Shown here: positions 1 through 8,007 of the stretch, piece by piece
Layout of the letters: each line of letters begins with the position of its first letter
How positions within the stretch are numbered: position 1 is the stretch's first letter
Source of the DNA: CAVWNR01 sp963756525
Lineage (GTDB): Bacteria > Actinomycetota > Actinomycetes > Mycobacteriales > Jatrophihabitantaceae
NCBI GenBank assembly: GCA_963756525.1
Contig: CAVWNR010000009.1
Location: forward strand, 992,001-1,056,000
Direction: 5' to 3'
Length of the DNA: 64,000 nucleotides
Position numbers and translations under genes: made by a program
The notes under the pieces: generated by a model
Databases searched by the model: none
What the model was told of the DNA's origin: nothing
The model's input: the letters and a program-made list of their open reading frames with translations, nothing else

Positions 1-86
1 AGGTCGCCGACTGTCGCGGTCCCTTCCCAGGCCGACGCCGTGGCCGGGTGCTGGACGACGACCGGGCTGAGGATGCCGATTCGCAA
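1..86 (-). CDS. LLM-class flavin oxidoreductase, N-terminal fragment
   Basis: A TTG at 86 on the minus strand is preceded about 6 bases upstream by a strong AGGAAGGGA ribosome site. It opens a frame reading (M)RIGILSPVVVQHPATASAWE and runs off the window edge after 28 codons. The RIGILSPVVVQHP start resembles the first beta strand of luciferase-like F420/FMN-dependent monooxygenases, several of which occur elsewhere in the window. Only the N-terminus is present, so the assignment rests on one strand and the ribosome site. It is divergent from the SDR at 255; the 168 bases between them would hold both promoters. Confidence 0.5.
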   Translation of the reverse strand, partial: MRIGILSPVVVQHPATASAWEGTATVGD

Positions 87-254
87 GCGGTCCCTTCCTG
101 CGGACGACGCGGCCCAATGTATCTGCCCTCTGTAACAGGGCGTGCGGTGACCGCCCCAGCTGGTCTCGATGAGCGGGAACGGCCGGACGCGGCTGCCACG
201 GCGGCTCGGCAGGGTACTTGGCCATAGCGCCCTAGCCAGAAAGGCAGCCCCGCG

Positions 255-1070
255 ATGAGCAGTTATCAGCCGGTCGACAGCTCCGTCTACGGACCGTGGG
301 CGGTGATCGCCGGGGGTTCCGAAGGGGTAGGAGCGTCGTTCGCCGAGCACCTCGCCGCTTCGGGCATCAACCTCGTGCTTATCGCGCGCCGTCCTGGGCC
401 GCTCGAGGTGACCGCGGCACGCGCTCGAGCGCACGGCGTCGAAGTGCGAGCCGTCGCCGCCGATTTGCTGGATCGCAGCACCGTCGCCGAGATCATGCGT
501 GTCGCGGAGAGTGTCGAGGTGGGCCTGCTCATCGTCAACGCGGGGGCCAACACGTATGGCGCGGAGTTCGTCGAAGGCGACCTGGCCGCCTTCCGACGGG
601 TTATCGATCTCAACATCACCGCGCAGTTGGAGCTCGCCCATCACTTCGGTGGTCGGCTGAAGCGCCGCGGGCGTGGCGGAATCGTCCTGCTCGGCTCACT
701 GGCCGGGTACGTCGGCCAGCCGCAGATCAGCGTCTACTCGGCGGTCAAGGCATTCGACCGGATCTTTGCCGAAGGACTGTGGGCGGAGCTCGAGCCGCAC
801 GGCGTGCACGTGCTGGAACTGATCTTGGGCGTTACCCGCACTCCGGCGATGGAGACTGCCGGCCTGCGCCTGGACCTGCCCGGCCTCAACGTCGCCGAAC
901 CGGACGACGTCGCGGCCGAAGGGCTGGCGCACCTGACCGACGGGCCGGTCTGGATCGCCGGAGGCAATTTTCCCACCGCAAAGGCACACAGTGGCTTCCC
1001 CCGCGGGGATATCGTTCGCCGGCACGCGCGGCTCACTTCACGGCTCGTCCCGTCGGACAGCCCTTCCTGA
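255..1070 (+). CDS. SDR-family oxidoreductase
   Basis: A 271-residue short-chain dehydrogenase. The Rossmann nucleotide loop GGSEGVG is at residues 20-26, the NAG motif starts at N95, and the catalytic Ser148, Tyr161 and Lys165 (YSAVK) are all present, so an active NAD(P)-dependent alcohol/ketone oxidoreductase is expected. Substrate cannot be read from sequence; the sterol context suggests a hydroxysteroid or a CoA-ester intermediate. ATG 255 follows a weak AAAGG. It is a stand-alone gene upstream of the IclR regulator, with 113 bases between them. The nucleotide loop (GGSEGVG rather than TGxxxGIG) is slightly unusual. Confidence 0.85.
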   Translation: MSSYQPVDSSVYGPWAVIAGGSEGVGASFAEHLAASGINLVLIARRPGPLEVTAARARAHGVEVRAVAADLLDRSTVAEIMRVAESVEVGLLIVNAGANTYGAEFVEGDLAAFRRVIDLNITAQLELAHHFGGRLKRRGRGGIVLLGSLAGYVGQPQISVYSAVKAFDRIFAEGLWAELEPHGVHVLELILGVTRTPAMETAGLRLDLPGLNVAEPDDVAAEGLAHLTDGPVWIAGGNFPTAKAHSGFPRGDIVRRHARLTSRLVPSDSPS

Positions 1071-1124
1071 CGGCGCTAGTCCGTCGTAGCGGGCATGGTC
1101 ACACCGGGCTTGACGTAGTCAGAA

Positions 1125-1140
1125 CTGAAATACATACTAG
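1125..1140. promoter_or_regulatory. 16-bp palindromic operator-like motif, site A
   Basis: CTGAAATACATACTAG, 43 bases before the IclR start at 1184. Reverse complemented it is CTAGTATGTATTTCAG, matching the site before kshA (19801-19816) at 13 of 16 positions and the site before the 58.5-kb thiolase at 12 of 16. It stands out as an AT-rich island in GC-rich DNA. A further CTAG follows at 1147. Inference: a regulator-binding site or promoter element controlling the IclR-hsaA-hsaC unit. Confidence 0.5.
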
Positions 1141-1183
1141 TTTTGTCTAGCCCCGCGGTCAGCCGTCTGAGGAGCGCCGAGTC

Positions 1184-2047
1184 ATGACCCATGCCACGCC
1201 GTCCGGACCGGGCCGAGCTGTTCCCCCGTCGATGGTCGAGCGGATAACGCTGATCATGAATGCGTTCGACTGCCGCGGCACAAGGCTCACCCTGGAGCAG
1301 GTGACGGTGCGCACCGGGTTGCCCCGCTCGACCGCCCATCGGATCCTCGACCAGCTCGTGCACGAGGCATGGGTGCGGCACACGCACGCCGGCTACTGCC
1401 TCGGCCCGCGAGCGCTGACATTCGGTGGTCAGGACGGCACACACGGCGAGATTCGGGCGGCGGCTGCGAGTGCGATCCAAGACCTGCACCTGCACACCGG
1501 CCTCGTGGTTCACCTCGGCGTGCTCGAGGACGCCGACGTCTTGTACCTGGACAAGCTCGGCGGAGCATTCGCGACGACGCTGCCCTCTCGGGTGGGCGGA
1601 CGTGTGCCGGCGCACATGACCGCAGTCGGTAAGGCCATGCTGGCGTGGCTGCCACCGGAACGGGTAGACGAGCTGTTCACCGGCAAGCTCGTCCGCCGAA
1701 CCGAGCGCTCGATCGCCGACCTGGCGGTGTTGCACCAGGAGTGCGCCCGGATACGTACCCGCAACGGGCTGGCGTTCGACAACGGAGAGGCGGTTCCGGG
1801 CGTCGTCTGCGTCGCGGCAGCGATCCGCGGACAGCGTGGTCTGGCAGCTGCGCTGTCGCTGTGCGGCGAAGCCCAAGCCACTCCGCTCGAGCGGGTCGCG
1901 CCGCTCATCCTCGACGCCGCGCGGGAGGTGTCGCGACGGCTGTTCCCCGAACTGGCCCGGCCGCAACGCGTCCGCACCGTAACCGGTCGGCCGTCCAACG
2001 CCGCGCGGCGTGAATCGCCGTGGGGTGCGCTCGCGGCTTCCTGCTGA
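1184..2047 (+). CDS. IclR-family transcriptional regulator
   Basis: A 287-residue regulator with an N-terminal winged helix-turn-helix at about residues 16-66 (the recognition region contains TGLPRSTAHRILDQLV) followed by an IclR effector domain; GRVPAHMTAVGKAMLAW is the typical domain junction. IclR proteins bind aromatic or acidic catabolites and regulate adjacent catabolic operons. Here the gene lies 50 bases upstream of hsaA in the same direction, so local control of the hsaA-hsaC unit is the simplest guess. Its promoter carries motif site A, which also occurs before kshA, an Hsd4A-like SDR and a thiolase, so it or a KstR-like factor may govern all four. Confidence 0.88.
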   Translation: MTHATPSGPGRAVPPSMVERITLIMNAFDCRGTRLTLEQVTVRTGLPRSTAHRILDQLVHEAWVRHTHAGYCLGPRALTFGGQDGTHGEIRAAAASAIQDLHLHTGLVVHLGVLEDADVLYLDKLGGAFATTLPSRVGGRVPAHMTAVGKAMLAWLPPERVDELFTGKLVRRTERSIADLAVLHQECARIRTRNGLAFDNGEAVPGVVCVAAAIRGQRGLAAALSLCGEAQATPLERVAPLILDAAREVSRRLFPELARPQRVRTVTGRPSNAARRESPWGALAASC

Positions 2048-2097
2048 GCCGCCCGGCACCGAATCGACCAATCATCTCCGAGAGAGGCCCCGCAACG

Positions 2098-3282
2098 ATG
2101 GCCAACGTGGTGCTCGACCGCATCGACGAGCTTGCCGACGAGATCCGCGGGCAAGGCCCCGCGAACGAAAAGCTGGGCCGGCTGTCCGACGTCTCGGCCA
2201 AGGCCCTACGCGACTGCGGGGCGATCCGTGCCCTGCAGCCGACGTCGCACGGCGGCTTGCAACTGCATCCGCGCGAGTTCGCCGAGATCGTCATGCGGCT
2301 CGCGAGCCTCGACGGCTCTACCGGCTGGGTCAACGGCGTGGTCGGCGTGCACCCGTGGGAGCTCGCGTTCGCCGATCCGCAGGTGCGCGACGAGGTCTGG
2401 GGCGAGGACCCGGACACCTGGCTGGCGTCGCCCTACGCGCCGATGGGAGTCGGCCGCCCCGTCGACGGCGGCTACCTGCTGACCGGACGCTGGCAGTTCT
2501 CGTCCGGCACCGACCACTGCTCGTGGCTCTTCCTCGGCGGCTTTCTCGGCGACGACGACGGCAAGCCCGTCACACCGCCCCGCTCAATGCACCTCATCCT
2601 GCCGCGATCGGACTACGAGATTGTCGAGGATTCCTGGGACGTCGTAGGGCTGCGGGGCACCGGAAGCAAGGACATCGTCGTCAAGGACGCGTTCGTGCCG
2701 AGCTACCGCACGCTCGACTACGGCAAGGTTGTCGACGGCAGCCTGCAGCGAGCCGCAGACCTGGGTGATCCGAGCTACCTTCTGCCGTTCTCCGTGGCGT
2801 TCCCGCTCGGGATCACGGCGGCCGTGGTCGGCATTGCCGAGGGAGCGCTGGCGCATCACCTGGACTACCAACGTGGCCGCGTGCAGATCACCGGCACGAA
2901 GATCAAAGACGACCCGTACGTGCTGTACGCGATCGGCGCGGCTGCCGCGGAGATCTCGGCGTCCCGCACGGCGCTGCTCGACAACGTGTGCCGGATCTAT
3001 GACATCGTCGCCGCCGGAAACCGGCCGACGCTGGAGGACCGCGCGGTCGGCCGCCGGGTCCAGGTACAGGCGGCATGGCGCGCGGTCGACGCGGTCGACC
3101 AGATCATGGCCCGTTCCGGCGGCAATGCCATGCGAATGGACAATCCGCTGCAGCGTTTCTGGCGCGACGCGCACATGGGCCTGGCGCATGCCATCCACGT
3201 GCCGGGCTCCGTGTACCACGTCTCGGCGCTGACCAACCTGGGCATCGAGCCGCCGCCTGGGCCGATGCTTTCGATGATCTGA
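2098..3282 (+). CDS. hsaA: HsaA-like 3-HSA monooxygenase (oxygenase component)
   Basis: 394 residues from ATG 2098 (GAGAGAGG upstream), the same length as I recall for mycobacterial HsaA; an earlier in-frame start at 2020 overlaps the IclR gene and is less likely. The fold is acyl-CoA-dehydrogenase-like, as in flavin-dependent group D monooxygenases. The C-terminus (FWRDAHMGLAHAIHVPGSVY) is characteristic of HsaA. HsaA uses reduced flavin from HsaB to hydroxylate 3-HSA to the catechol 3,4-DHSA after ring B opening. It is followed 10 bases later by hsaC, the next enzyme in the pathway. The reductase partner HsaB is encoded 60 kb away, at 62.5 kb. Confidence 0.88.
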   Translation: MANVVLDRIDELADEIRGQGPANEKLGRLSDVSAKALRDCGAIRALQPTSHGGLQLHPREFAEIVMRLASLDGSTGWVNGVVGVHPWELAFADPQVRDEVWGEDPDTWLASPYAPMGVGRPVDGGYLLTGRWQFSSGTDHCSWLFLGGFLGDDDGKPVTPPRSMHLILPRSDYEIVEDSWDVVGLRGTGSKDIVVKDAFVPSYRTLDYGKVVDGSLQRAADLGDPSYLLPFSVAFPLGITAAVVGIAEGALAHHLDYQRGRVQITGTKIKDDPYVLYAIGAAAAEISASRTALLDNVCRIYDIVAAGNRPTLEDRAVGRRVQVQAAWRAVDAVDQIMARSGGNAMRMDNPLQRFWRDAHMGLAHAIHVPGSVYHVSALTNLGIEPPPGPMLSMI

Positions 3283-3292
3283 ACGGAGTGAC

Positions 3293-4216
3293 GTGATCAG
3301 CGACATTCGAGGACTCGGGTACCTCAAGGTTCAGACGGCCGACCTGGCGCGCTGGCGCACCTTCGCCGTCGAGGGAATCGGCTGGGCGGTCGGGCACGGT
3401 GCGAATCCGGACGGGCTGTACCTGCGCATGGACGAGCGGCAGGCCCGGTTGATCCTGCTGCCCGGCGAGAGCGACCGGGTGCAAGCGGTCGGCTGGGAGG
3501 TCCGGGACGGGTTCGCCCTGGAGCGGATGCAGGCCACGCTCGAGGCGGCCGGCATCGTGGTGACACAACTGTCTGAGGACGAAAGCGACGAGCGAGCCGC
3601 CGAAGCGGTCATCGCGTTCCGCGATCCGGCGGGTACGCCGGTCGAGGTGTTCTTCGGTGCGGTGCTCGACCACACCCCGGTGATCACCCCGTTCGGCAGC
3701 CGGTTCGTCACCGGCGCCCAGGGCATGGGCCACGTCGTGCTGCCGACCACGCGGTTCGTCGAGACGGAGCAGTTCTACACCCGGGTGCTCGGCTTCCTGC
3801 CCCGCGGCTCAATCCGGATGGGTGGACCCACCGCGCGGCCGCGGCACCGGGTGCGGTTTCTGGGCGTCAACCAGCGCCACCACAGCCTGGCGATCGTTCC
3901 GGCGCCGCACGGGGAAGCTCCGGGCCTGGTCCACTTGATGGTGGAGGTCGACACGCTGGACAGCGTCGGGCGGGCGCTCGACCGGCTCACCAAGCTCGGC
4001 TTCTCGATCTCGTCGACGCTCGGCCGGCACACCAACGACAAGATGGTGTCCTTCTACGTCCGCGCACCCGGCGGCTGGGATATCGAACTGGGCTTCGACG
4101 GGATGAAGGTCGATGAAACCTCCTACACCACCGAGGAGATCACCGCCGACAGCTACTGGGGTCACGACTGGTCGGGCACCGAACCGCCAGCGGCGTTCCT
4201 GCCTCCGGCGCGCTGA
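3293..4216 (+). CDS. hsaC: HsaC-like extradiol ring-cleavage dioxygenase
   Basis: A 307-residue two-domain vicinal-oxygen-chelate protein. GTG 3293 follows GGAG. The iron ligands of type I extradiol dioxygenases can be placed: His147 (GMGHVVLP), His214 (LVHLMVEV) and Glu265 (WDIELGF), close to the H145/H215/E266 pattern I recall for HsaC. A further His at 196-197 and Tyr255 fit the active site. It cleaves the catechol ring A of 3,4-DHSA by meta fission. It is co-transcribed with hsaA. The last 40 residues (TEEITADSYWGHDW) are also HsaC-like. Confidence 0.9.
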   Translation: MISDIRGLGYLKVQTADLARWRTFAVEGIGWAVGHGANPDGLYLRMDERQARLILLPGESDRVQAVGWEVRDGFALERMQATLEAAGIVVTQLSEDESDERAAEAVIAFRDPAGTPVEVFFGAVLDHTPVITPFGSRFVTGAQGMGHVVLPTTRFVETEQFYTRVLGFLPRGSIRMGGPTARPRHRVRFLGVNQRHHSLAIVPAPHGEAPGLVHLMVEVDTLDSVGRALDRLTKLGFSISSTLGRHTNDKMVSFYVRAPGGWDIELGFDGMKVDETSYTTEEITADSYWGHDWSGTEPPAAFLPPAR

Positions 4217-4221
4217 CGACG

Positions 4222-4746
4222 TCAGGCCGCGGCGCCGGCGACGAGGTTTACGCGCGCCCGGCAGTGGCCCTGCACGCAGTCCAGTTGCAGGTCGCCGACC
4301 GACTGGAGCATCTGGATCGCGGCGACATTCGACAGCAGCACTTGGGTGTCGATGCGATGCACGTCGCCGGCGATCCGCAGCGCCTCGTGCAGAAGCAGGC
4401 TTCCCGCGCCTCGGCCTTGCCAATCGTCTGCGACAGTCACCGCAACGTCGGCGGTGTGCCAATCCTCGGCATACCGGATGACGTGACATACCGCGATCGG
4501 CGATCCGGCAGCATAGAGGACCAGCGCGATGTGCGACCGCTGATCGATCGTGTCGAATAGCGCGTGCCATTGGACGTCGGAGAGCTTGTCGACGTGCTGG
4601 CCGAATCGCAAGTAGCGGGAGTGTTCAGACAGCTTGACGAGGCCCGCGGCGAAGGTCTCTCGGTCATCCGGCGTGATGTGCCGCCACCACACCGGTGTCG
4701 CGTCCGGCAGCTTCAGCCCCTCCCAAGCACCCCTGATTGCTTTCAT
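4222..4746 (-). CDS. GNAT-family N-acetyltransferase, copy 1
   Basis: A 174-residue GNAT-fold protein with the acetyl-CoA pyrophosphate loop DDWQGRGAGSLLL (QGRGAG motif A) in the middle and YLRFGQHV in the N-terminal part. Substrate is unknown. It is divergent from the TetR gene at 4817, and the same pair occurs at 15833-17017. The C-terminal half is nearly identical to that copy (for example LQSVGDLQLDCVQGHCRARV in both), while the first 60 residues differ strongly. The ATG at 4746 sits 3 bases from a TAAACTTA box, so a leaderless transcript is likely. It ends 5 bases from hsaC, tail to tail. Confidence 0.85.
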   Translation of the reverse strand: MKAIRGAWEGLKLPDATPVWWRHITPDDRETFAAGLVKLSEHSRYLRFGQHVDKLSDVQWHALFDTIDQRSHIALVLYAAGSPIAVCHVIRYAEDWHTADVAVTVADDWQGRGAGSLLLHEALRIAGDVHRIDTQVLLSNVAAIQMLQSVGDLQLDCVQGHCRARVNLVAGAAA

Positions 4747-4748
4747 AT

Positions 4749-4776
4749 CACTAAGTTTACCTGCACTCTAAGTTTA
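4749..4776. promoter_or_regulatory. Tandem 17-bp-spaced boxes in GNAT/TetR promoter, copy 1
   Basis: Two copies of [AT]CTAAGTTTA at 4750-4759 and 4767-4776, exactly 17 bases apart, in the 70-base gap between the divergent GNAT and TetR genes. The equivalent gap at 16373-16399 has two [AT]CTAATTTT[AT] boxes with the same 17-base period although their bases differ. Inference: direct-repeat operator of the adjacent TetR, overlapping both divergent promoters. Confidence 0.5.
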
Positions 4777-4816
4777 TATGCACTATGCTGTTGTGGCCAG
4801 CTTCACACTGACAAGG

Positions 4817-5395
4817 ATGCCGCGTCGGTTTGCGCGAGAAGACAAGAAGCGAGAGCTTCGCGCCCGGATCCTCGAGACCACGCTCGCGCTGTTCGGTAAC
4901 CAGGGATTCGGCAGCACGCGAGTTTCGGACATTGCCGCCCAGCTGCGCATCAGCGAAGCCACGTTCTTCAACTACTTCCCGACGAAGCATGCCGTGCTCG
5001 ACGAAGCCCTGCGCGAGGCCGTCGACGCCGCCGTGACACGTGCGCTCGCCCAACGGGCGGACGGCGAGATGGCCACGTTGCGCGACATCGGCACCCAGAT
5101 CGCGGCCGAATTCGCGTCGGGAAGGCCGCTCGGCCTCCTGCTCGGCCGGCATCCGGAGCTGGTCAGCGCCGCGGTCTTCGCGGAACTCCCGCCGCCGACT
5201 CTGCTCGGTTTCTTCACCGACGTGCAAGCGCGCGGCGTGGTCCGCACGGACCTACCGGCGGAACTGCTCAGCAGCGCGTTTCTGGCCGTCGTGTGGGTCG
5301 CAGCGCGGGACAGGTTCGGTATGTCACAGCGCACTCTGGTCGAAGCGCTGCACCAGGGTGTGGACCTGTTCGTTGGTGGTCTGCACGCCGGCTGA
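4817..5395 (+). CDS. TetR-family regulator, copy 1
   Basis: 192 residues from ATG 4817; an in-frame ATG at 4778 would add 13 residues but falls inside the likely promoter. The TetR helix-turn-helix is at about residues 20-60 (STRVSDIAAQLRISEATFFNYFPTK region), with a C-terminal ligand domain that I cannot assign to a subfamily; it does not look like KstR. From base 4834 on, the gene is identical to the TetR at 16448; only the first 5-6 codons differ. It reads into a flavoprotein gene 94 bases downstream and probably controls itself, that gene and the divergent GNAT through the tandem boxes at 4749-4776. Confidence 0.87.
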   Translation: MPRRFAREDKKRELRARILETTLALFGNQGFGSTRVSDIAAQLRISEATFFNYFPTKHAVLDEALREAVDAAVTRALAQRADGEMATLRDIGTQIAAEFASGRPLGLLLGRHPELVSAAVFAELPPPTLLGFFTDVQARGVVRTDLPAELLSSAFLAVVWVAARDRFGMSQRTLVEALHQGVDLFVGGLHAG

Positions 5396-6955
5396 CGTCG
5401 GGGCTCGCGGTCTCGCTGGGTCGGACAAGCGGCGTTGCTGCCGACCGGCCGGAGGTAGCGTCCCGGCATCGACCCGCGCGACACCGAACATGCAAAAGAC
5501 GATGACCGCAACGTTCGCCCCGGTGCCCAGCCGGGACATCCGCAGCTACGACGAGAGCTGCGACGTGCTGGTGCTCGGCTTCGGTTGTGCCGGAGCCGCA
5601 GCGGCCTTCGAGGCCGTCACCGCGGACGCCGATACCCTGGTGCTGGACCGGACCAGCGCCGTGGGCGGCTCGTCGGCGGTGTCCGGCGGGGAGGTCTATC
5701 TGGGTGGCGGGACGGCGGTGCAGCGAGCCTGCGGTTTCGCCGATACCGCGGAGCAGATGTACAAATTCCTGCTCGCCGCGTTGGGCCCGCATGCTGATGA
5801 GCCGCGAGTTGCCGCGTACAGCGACGGCAGCGTCGAGCTGTTCGACTGGCTGGTCGCGCGCGGCGTGCCGTTCGGATCGACCCTGTGGGACGCGCCCACC
5901 TGGGTGCCGTCCAGCGACGCCGGCCTGATGTGGATGGGCGAGAACAGCTGGCCGTACAACGAGCTGGCGACACCCGCGCCGCGCGGACACCGGCCGGCAC
6001 ACGCAGGAGAATGCGGCTGGCTGCTCATGCGGGAGCTGATGCGGGCCACTCGCCAAGCCGGCGCGCGCATTGCCGAGGACACCCGTGCCACCGCGCTGAT
6101 CGTGGACGGTGCTGCCGTCGTCGGCGTGACCGCCCGGGTCTACGGCGAGCAGCGAACATTCCGGGCCCGCCGCGCGGTCGTGCTCGCGACGGGTGGCTTC
6201 GTTGACAACGACGAGCTGCTGCATCGGCACGCCCCCAGCCTGCTCGGCCACGGCAAGGTGAGCGACGGGCTGGACGACGGCAGCGGGCTGCAGATGGCCA
6301 TGGCCGCCGGGGGTGCGGTGCGGCGAATGGCCAGCGTCCAGACCGCCCTCTCGGTCGTGCCGAGCATGATCGCGAACGGGATGCTCGTCAACGCGCTCGG
6401 CCAGCGGTTCATCAACGAGGACACCTACCCCGGCCTGGTCAGCCATGCCGCTGTCCACCGCCAGCCCGCGCCGGCCTGGGTGATCATCGACGAGGAGGGC
6501 TTCGAGTCGATTCCGCGCCGCGACCGGTGGGGGGTCCAGCCGACCCTGGTCGCCGAGCACTTCGGCGAACTCGAGGACGCGATGGGCATGCCCCGCGGCG
6601 CACTCGCCGCAACGCTGACCGAGTACAACCGGCATGCCGCCGACCGCCACGACCCGTACTTCCACAAGTCCGCTCGGTTCCTGCGCGCGTTGCGCCCCCC
6701 GTACGCCGCAATCGACACCCGCACCAGCATGCGCCGCGAGCCAGGCAACGCGCCGCAGACCGGCGCGGTCGGCTTCACCCTCGGCGGTCTGGACACCGAC
6801 CTCGACGGCCAGGTACGCGACCAGTGCGGCGACCCGATACCGGGCCTGTTCGCCGCGGGCCGGGTGAGCGCCGGGATGCACGGGGCCGGTTACATCAGCG
6901 GCACGTCGCTCGGCGACGGGATATTCGCCGGCCGACGGGCCGGCCGGCGCGCGGC
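4834..6955 (+). repeat. 2,122-bp direct repeat, copy 1
   Basis: Identical to 16456-18577 (constant offset 11,622). Translations of both strands and several frames agree throughout, which implies base-level identity. The first mismatches are 4833/16455 (c/t) on the left and 6956/18578 (t/g) on the right. It covers nearly all of TetR and all but the last codons of the flavoprotein. The right end coincides exactly with the junction to the thioesterase relic. Confidence 0.93.
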
Positions 6956-7223
6956 TTGCCGGACCGATCCGTCGAAGGCGCCGTCACGCTGCACCTGCCC
7001 TACCAGGGCCCACCTGGATTCGTGCACGGCGGCGTCGCGGCGTGCTCCTCGATCACACGCTCGGGGTGGCCAACTTCTGGGCGGGCGCGTCGGGGCGAAC
7101 CGGCGAGCTGACGCTGCGCTACCACCGCCCCACGCCGCTGTTCGAGCAGCTCACCGTGCGGGGCCGGCAGACGTCGGTCGACGGGCGGAAGATCCGCGCC
7201 GAGGGCGAGATCGCGACGGCTGA
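5490..7223 (+). CDS. FAD-dependent ketosteroid dehydrogenase-like flavoprotein, copy 1 with foreign C-terminal tail
   Basis: The first 488 residues are identical to the 492-residue protein at 17112. The dinucleotide-binding motif GFGCAGAAAAFEAV is at about residue 28, and the C-terminal FAD motif GLFAAGRVSAGMHGAGYISG is present, placing it in the fumarate-reductase/KstD flavoprotein superfamily. At base 6955 the native end (AAAR stop) is lost and the frame runs about 89 more residues through an out-of-frame thioesterase relic. The tail is Arg/Ala/Pro-rich and meaningless. Because only about 4 native residues are missing, the protein may still fold. ATG 5490 lacks a good ribosome site; ATG 5502 is an alternative. 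Exact steroid substrate is unknown. Confidence 0.75.
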   Translation: MQKTMTATFAPVPSRDIRSYDESCDVLVLGFGCAGAAAAFEAVTADADTLVLDRTSAVGGSSAVSGGEVYLGGGTAVQRACGFADTAEQMYKFLLAALGPHADEPRVAAYSDGSVELFDWLVARGVPFGSTLWDAPTWVPSSDAGLMWMGENSWPYNELATPAPRGHRPAHAGECGWLLMRELMRATRQAGARIAEDTRATALIVDGAAVVGVTARVYGEQRTFRARRAVVLATGGFVDNDELLHRHAPSLLGHGKVSDGLDDGSGLQMAMAAGGAVRRMASVQTALSVVPSMIANGMLVNALGQRFINEDTYPGLVSHAAVHRQPAPAWVIIDEEGFESIPRRDRWGVQPTLVAEHFGELEDAMGMPRGALAATLTEYNRHAADRHDPYFHKSARFLRALRPPYAAIDTRTSMRREPGNAPQTGAVGFTLGGLDTDLDGQVRDQCGDPIPGLFAAGRVSAGMHGAGYISGTSLGDGIFAGRRAGRRAACRTDPSKAPSRCTCPTRAHLDSCTAASRRAPRSHARGGQLLGGRVGANRRADAALPPPHAAVRAAHRAGPADVGRRAEDPRRGRDRDG

Positions 7224-7300
7224 CGGCGCGGTGTGCGCGTCGGCGCGGGGGCCTGTTCATCACGCCCTCGGCCTCAACCGTGCGCTTCGGACGAGGCTGA
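6956..7300 (+). pseudogene. Decayed hotdog thioesterase fragment
   Basis: Remnant of the C-terminal half of the thioesterase that is intact at 32664-33302 on the other strand. SVEGAVTLHLPYQGPPGFVHGG is readable in one frame, then a frameshift near 7040 moves the match (DHTLGVANFWAGASGRTGEL) to another frame, and further damage occurs near 7250. The N-terminal 110 residues are missing; the relic begins exactly where the 2,122-bp repeat ends. It cannot make the original protein. Confidence 0.88.
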
Positions 7301-7310
7301 GGGGCAGACC

Positions 7311-7947
7311 GTGGCCGGCGCGATCGAGACCGCGCAGGCGATCCGCACCGGCGAGGTGAGCGTGCGCGAGGTCGTCGAGGCGGCGATCGCGCGTATCGAG
7401 GAGCACAATCCGACGCTGAACGTGGTCGTCGGCACGCGCTTCGAGCAGGCGCTCGCGGAGGTCGACGCCGGGCTGCCGGATGGCCCGCTGCGAGGGGTGC
7501 CGAAACCACGCGGTCACCGCCAGGGTTCGTGACAGCGCGCTGCACCTGGGTATATGGATGGGACGTCGCGGCGGGCCGACTGCCCGGCGAGGCGCTCGCC
7601 GCGCACGCGGTTGCAGGTGGCAGATCGGTGAGCTGTTCCGGTCGCACGACGTGCTGCTCACGCCCACGCTGTGCCGGCCGGCGCCGGAACTCGGTCTGCT
7701 GGACACGAACCGCCCGGAGACGATCTTCGAATACGCGCCGACGTACGCAGGCTGGACGAGTGTCTTCAACCTGACCGGGATGCCGGCCATGTCCGTGCCG
7801 CACGGCACTGACGAGCGTGGCCTGCCGCTGGGCGCCCAGTTCGTCGCGGACCTCGGCCGCGAGGACCTGCTGCTCTCCCTCGCTGGGCAACTCGAGCACG
7901 CGGCGCCCTGGCCGACAACCGCCCCCGGCTGGTCAGCGGCCCGATGA
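7311..7947 (+). pseudogene. Amidase relic with two internal deletions
   Basis: Matches three separate pieces of the 469-residue amidase at 31232-32641: residues 1-64 (IRTGEVSVREVVEAAIARIE), a short middle piece (HAVTARVRDSAL) and the last 115 residues (from WQIGELF to PWPTTAPG). About 150-170 codons between the first two pieces, including the catalytic Lys and both Ser residues, and over 100 codons between the second and third are gone, with frame changes at each join. The surviving pieces differ from the intact gene by scattered substitutions, so the copy is not very recent. GTG 7311 matches the intact gene's GTG start. Confidence 0.9.
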
Positions 7948-8007
7948 TCGTCGGGACCGAGCGCCCCGGCCGGCCCCGGTCAGGGAGGAGCGGCTGCGGA
8001 GGTCCGG

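Noticed and set aside
4817..5395. TetR copies as KstR or KstR2
   Set aside because: The ligand domain and N-terminus do not look like KstR, and their own promoters have a different box from the 16-bp motif.
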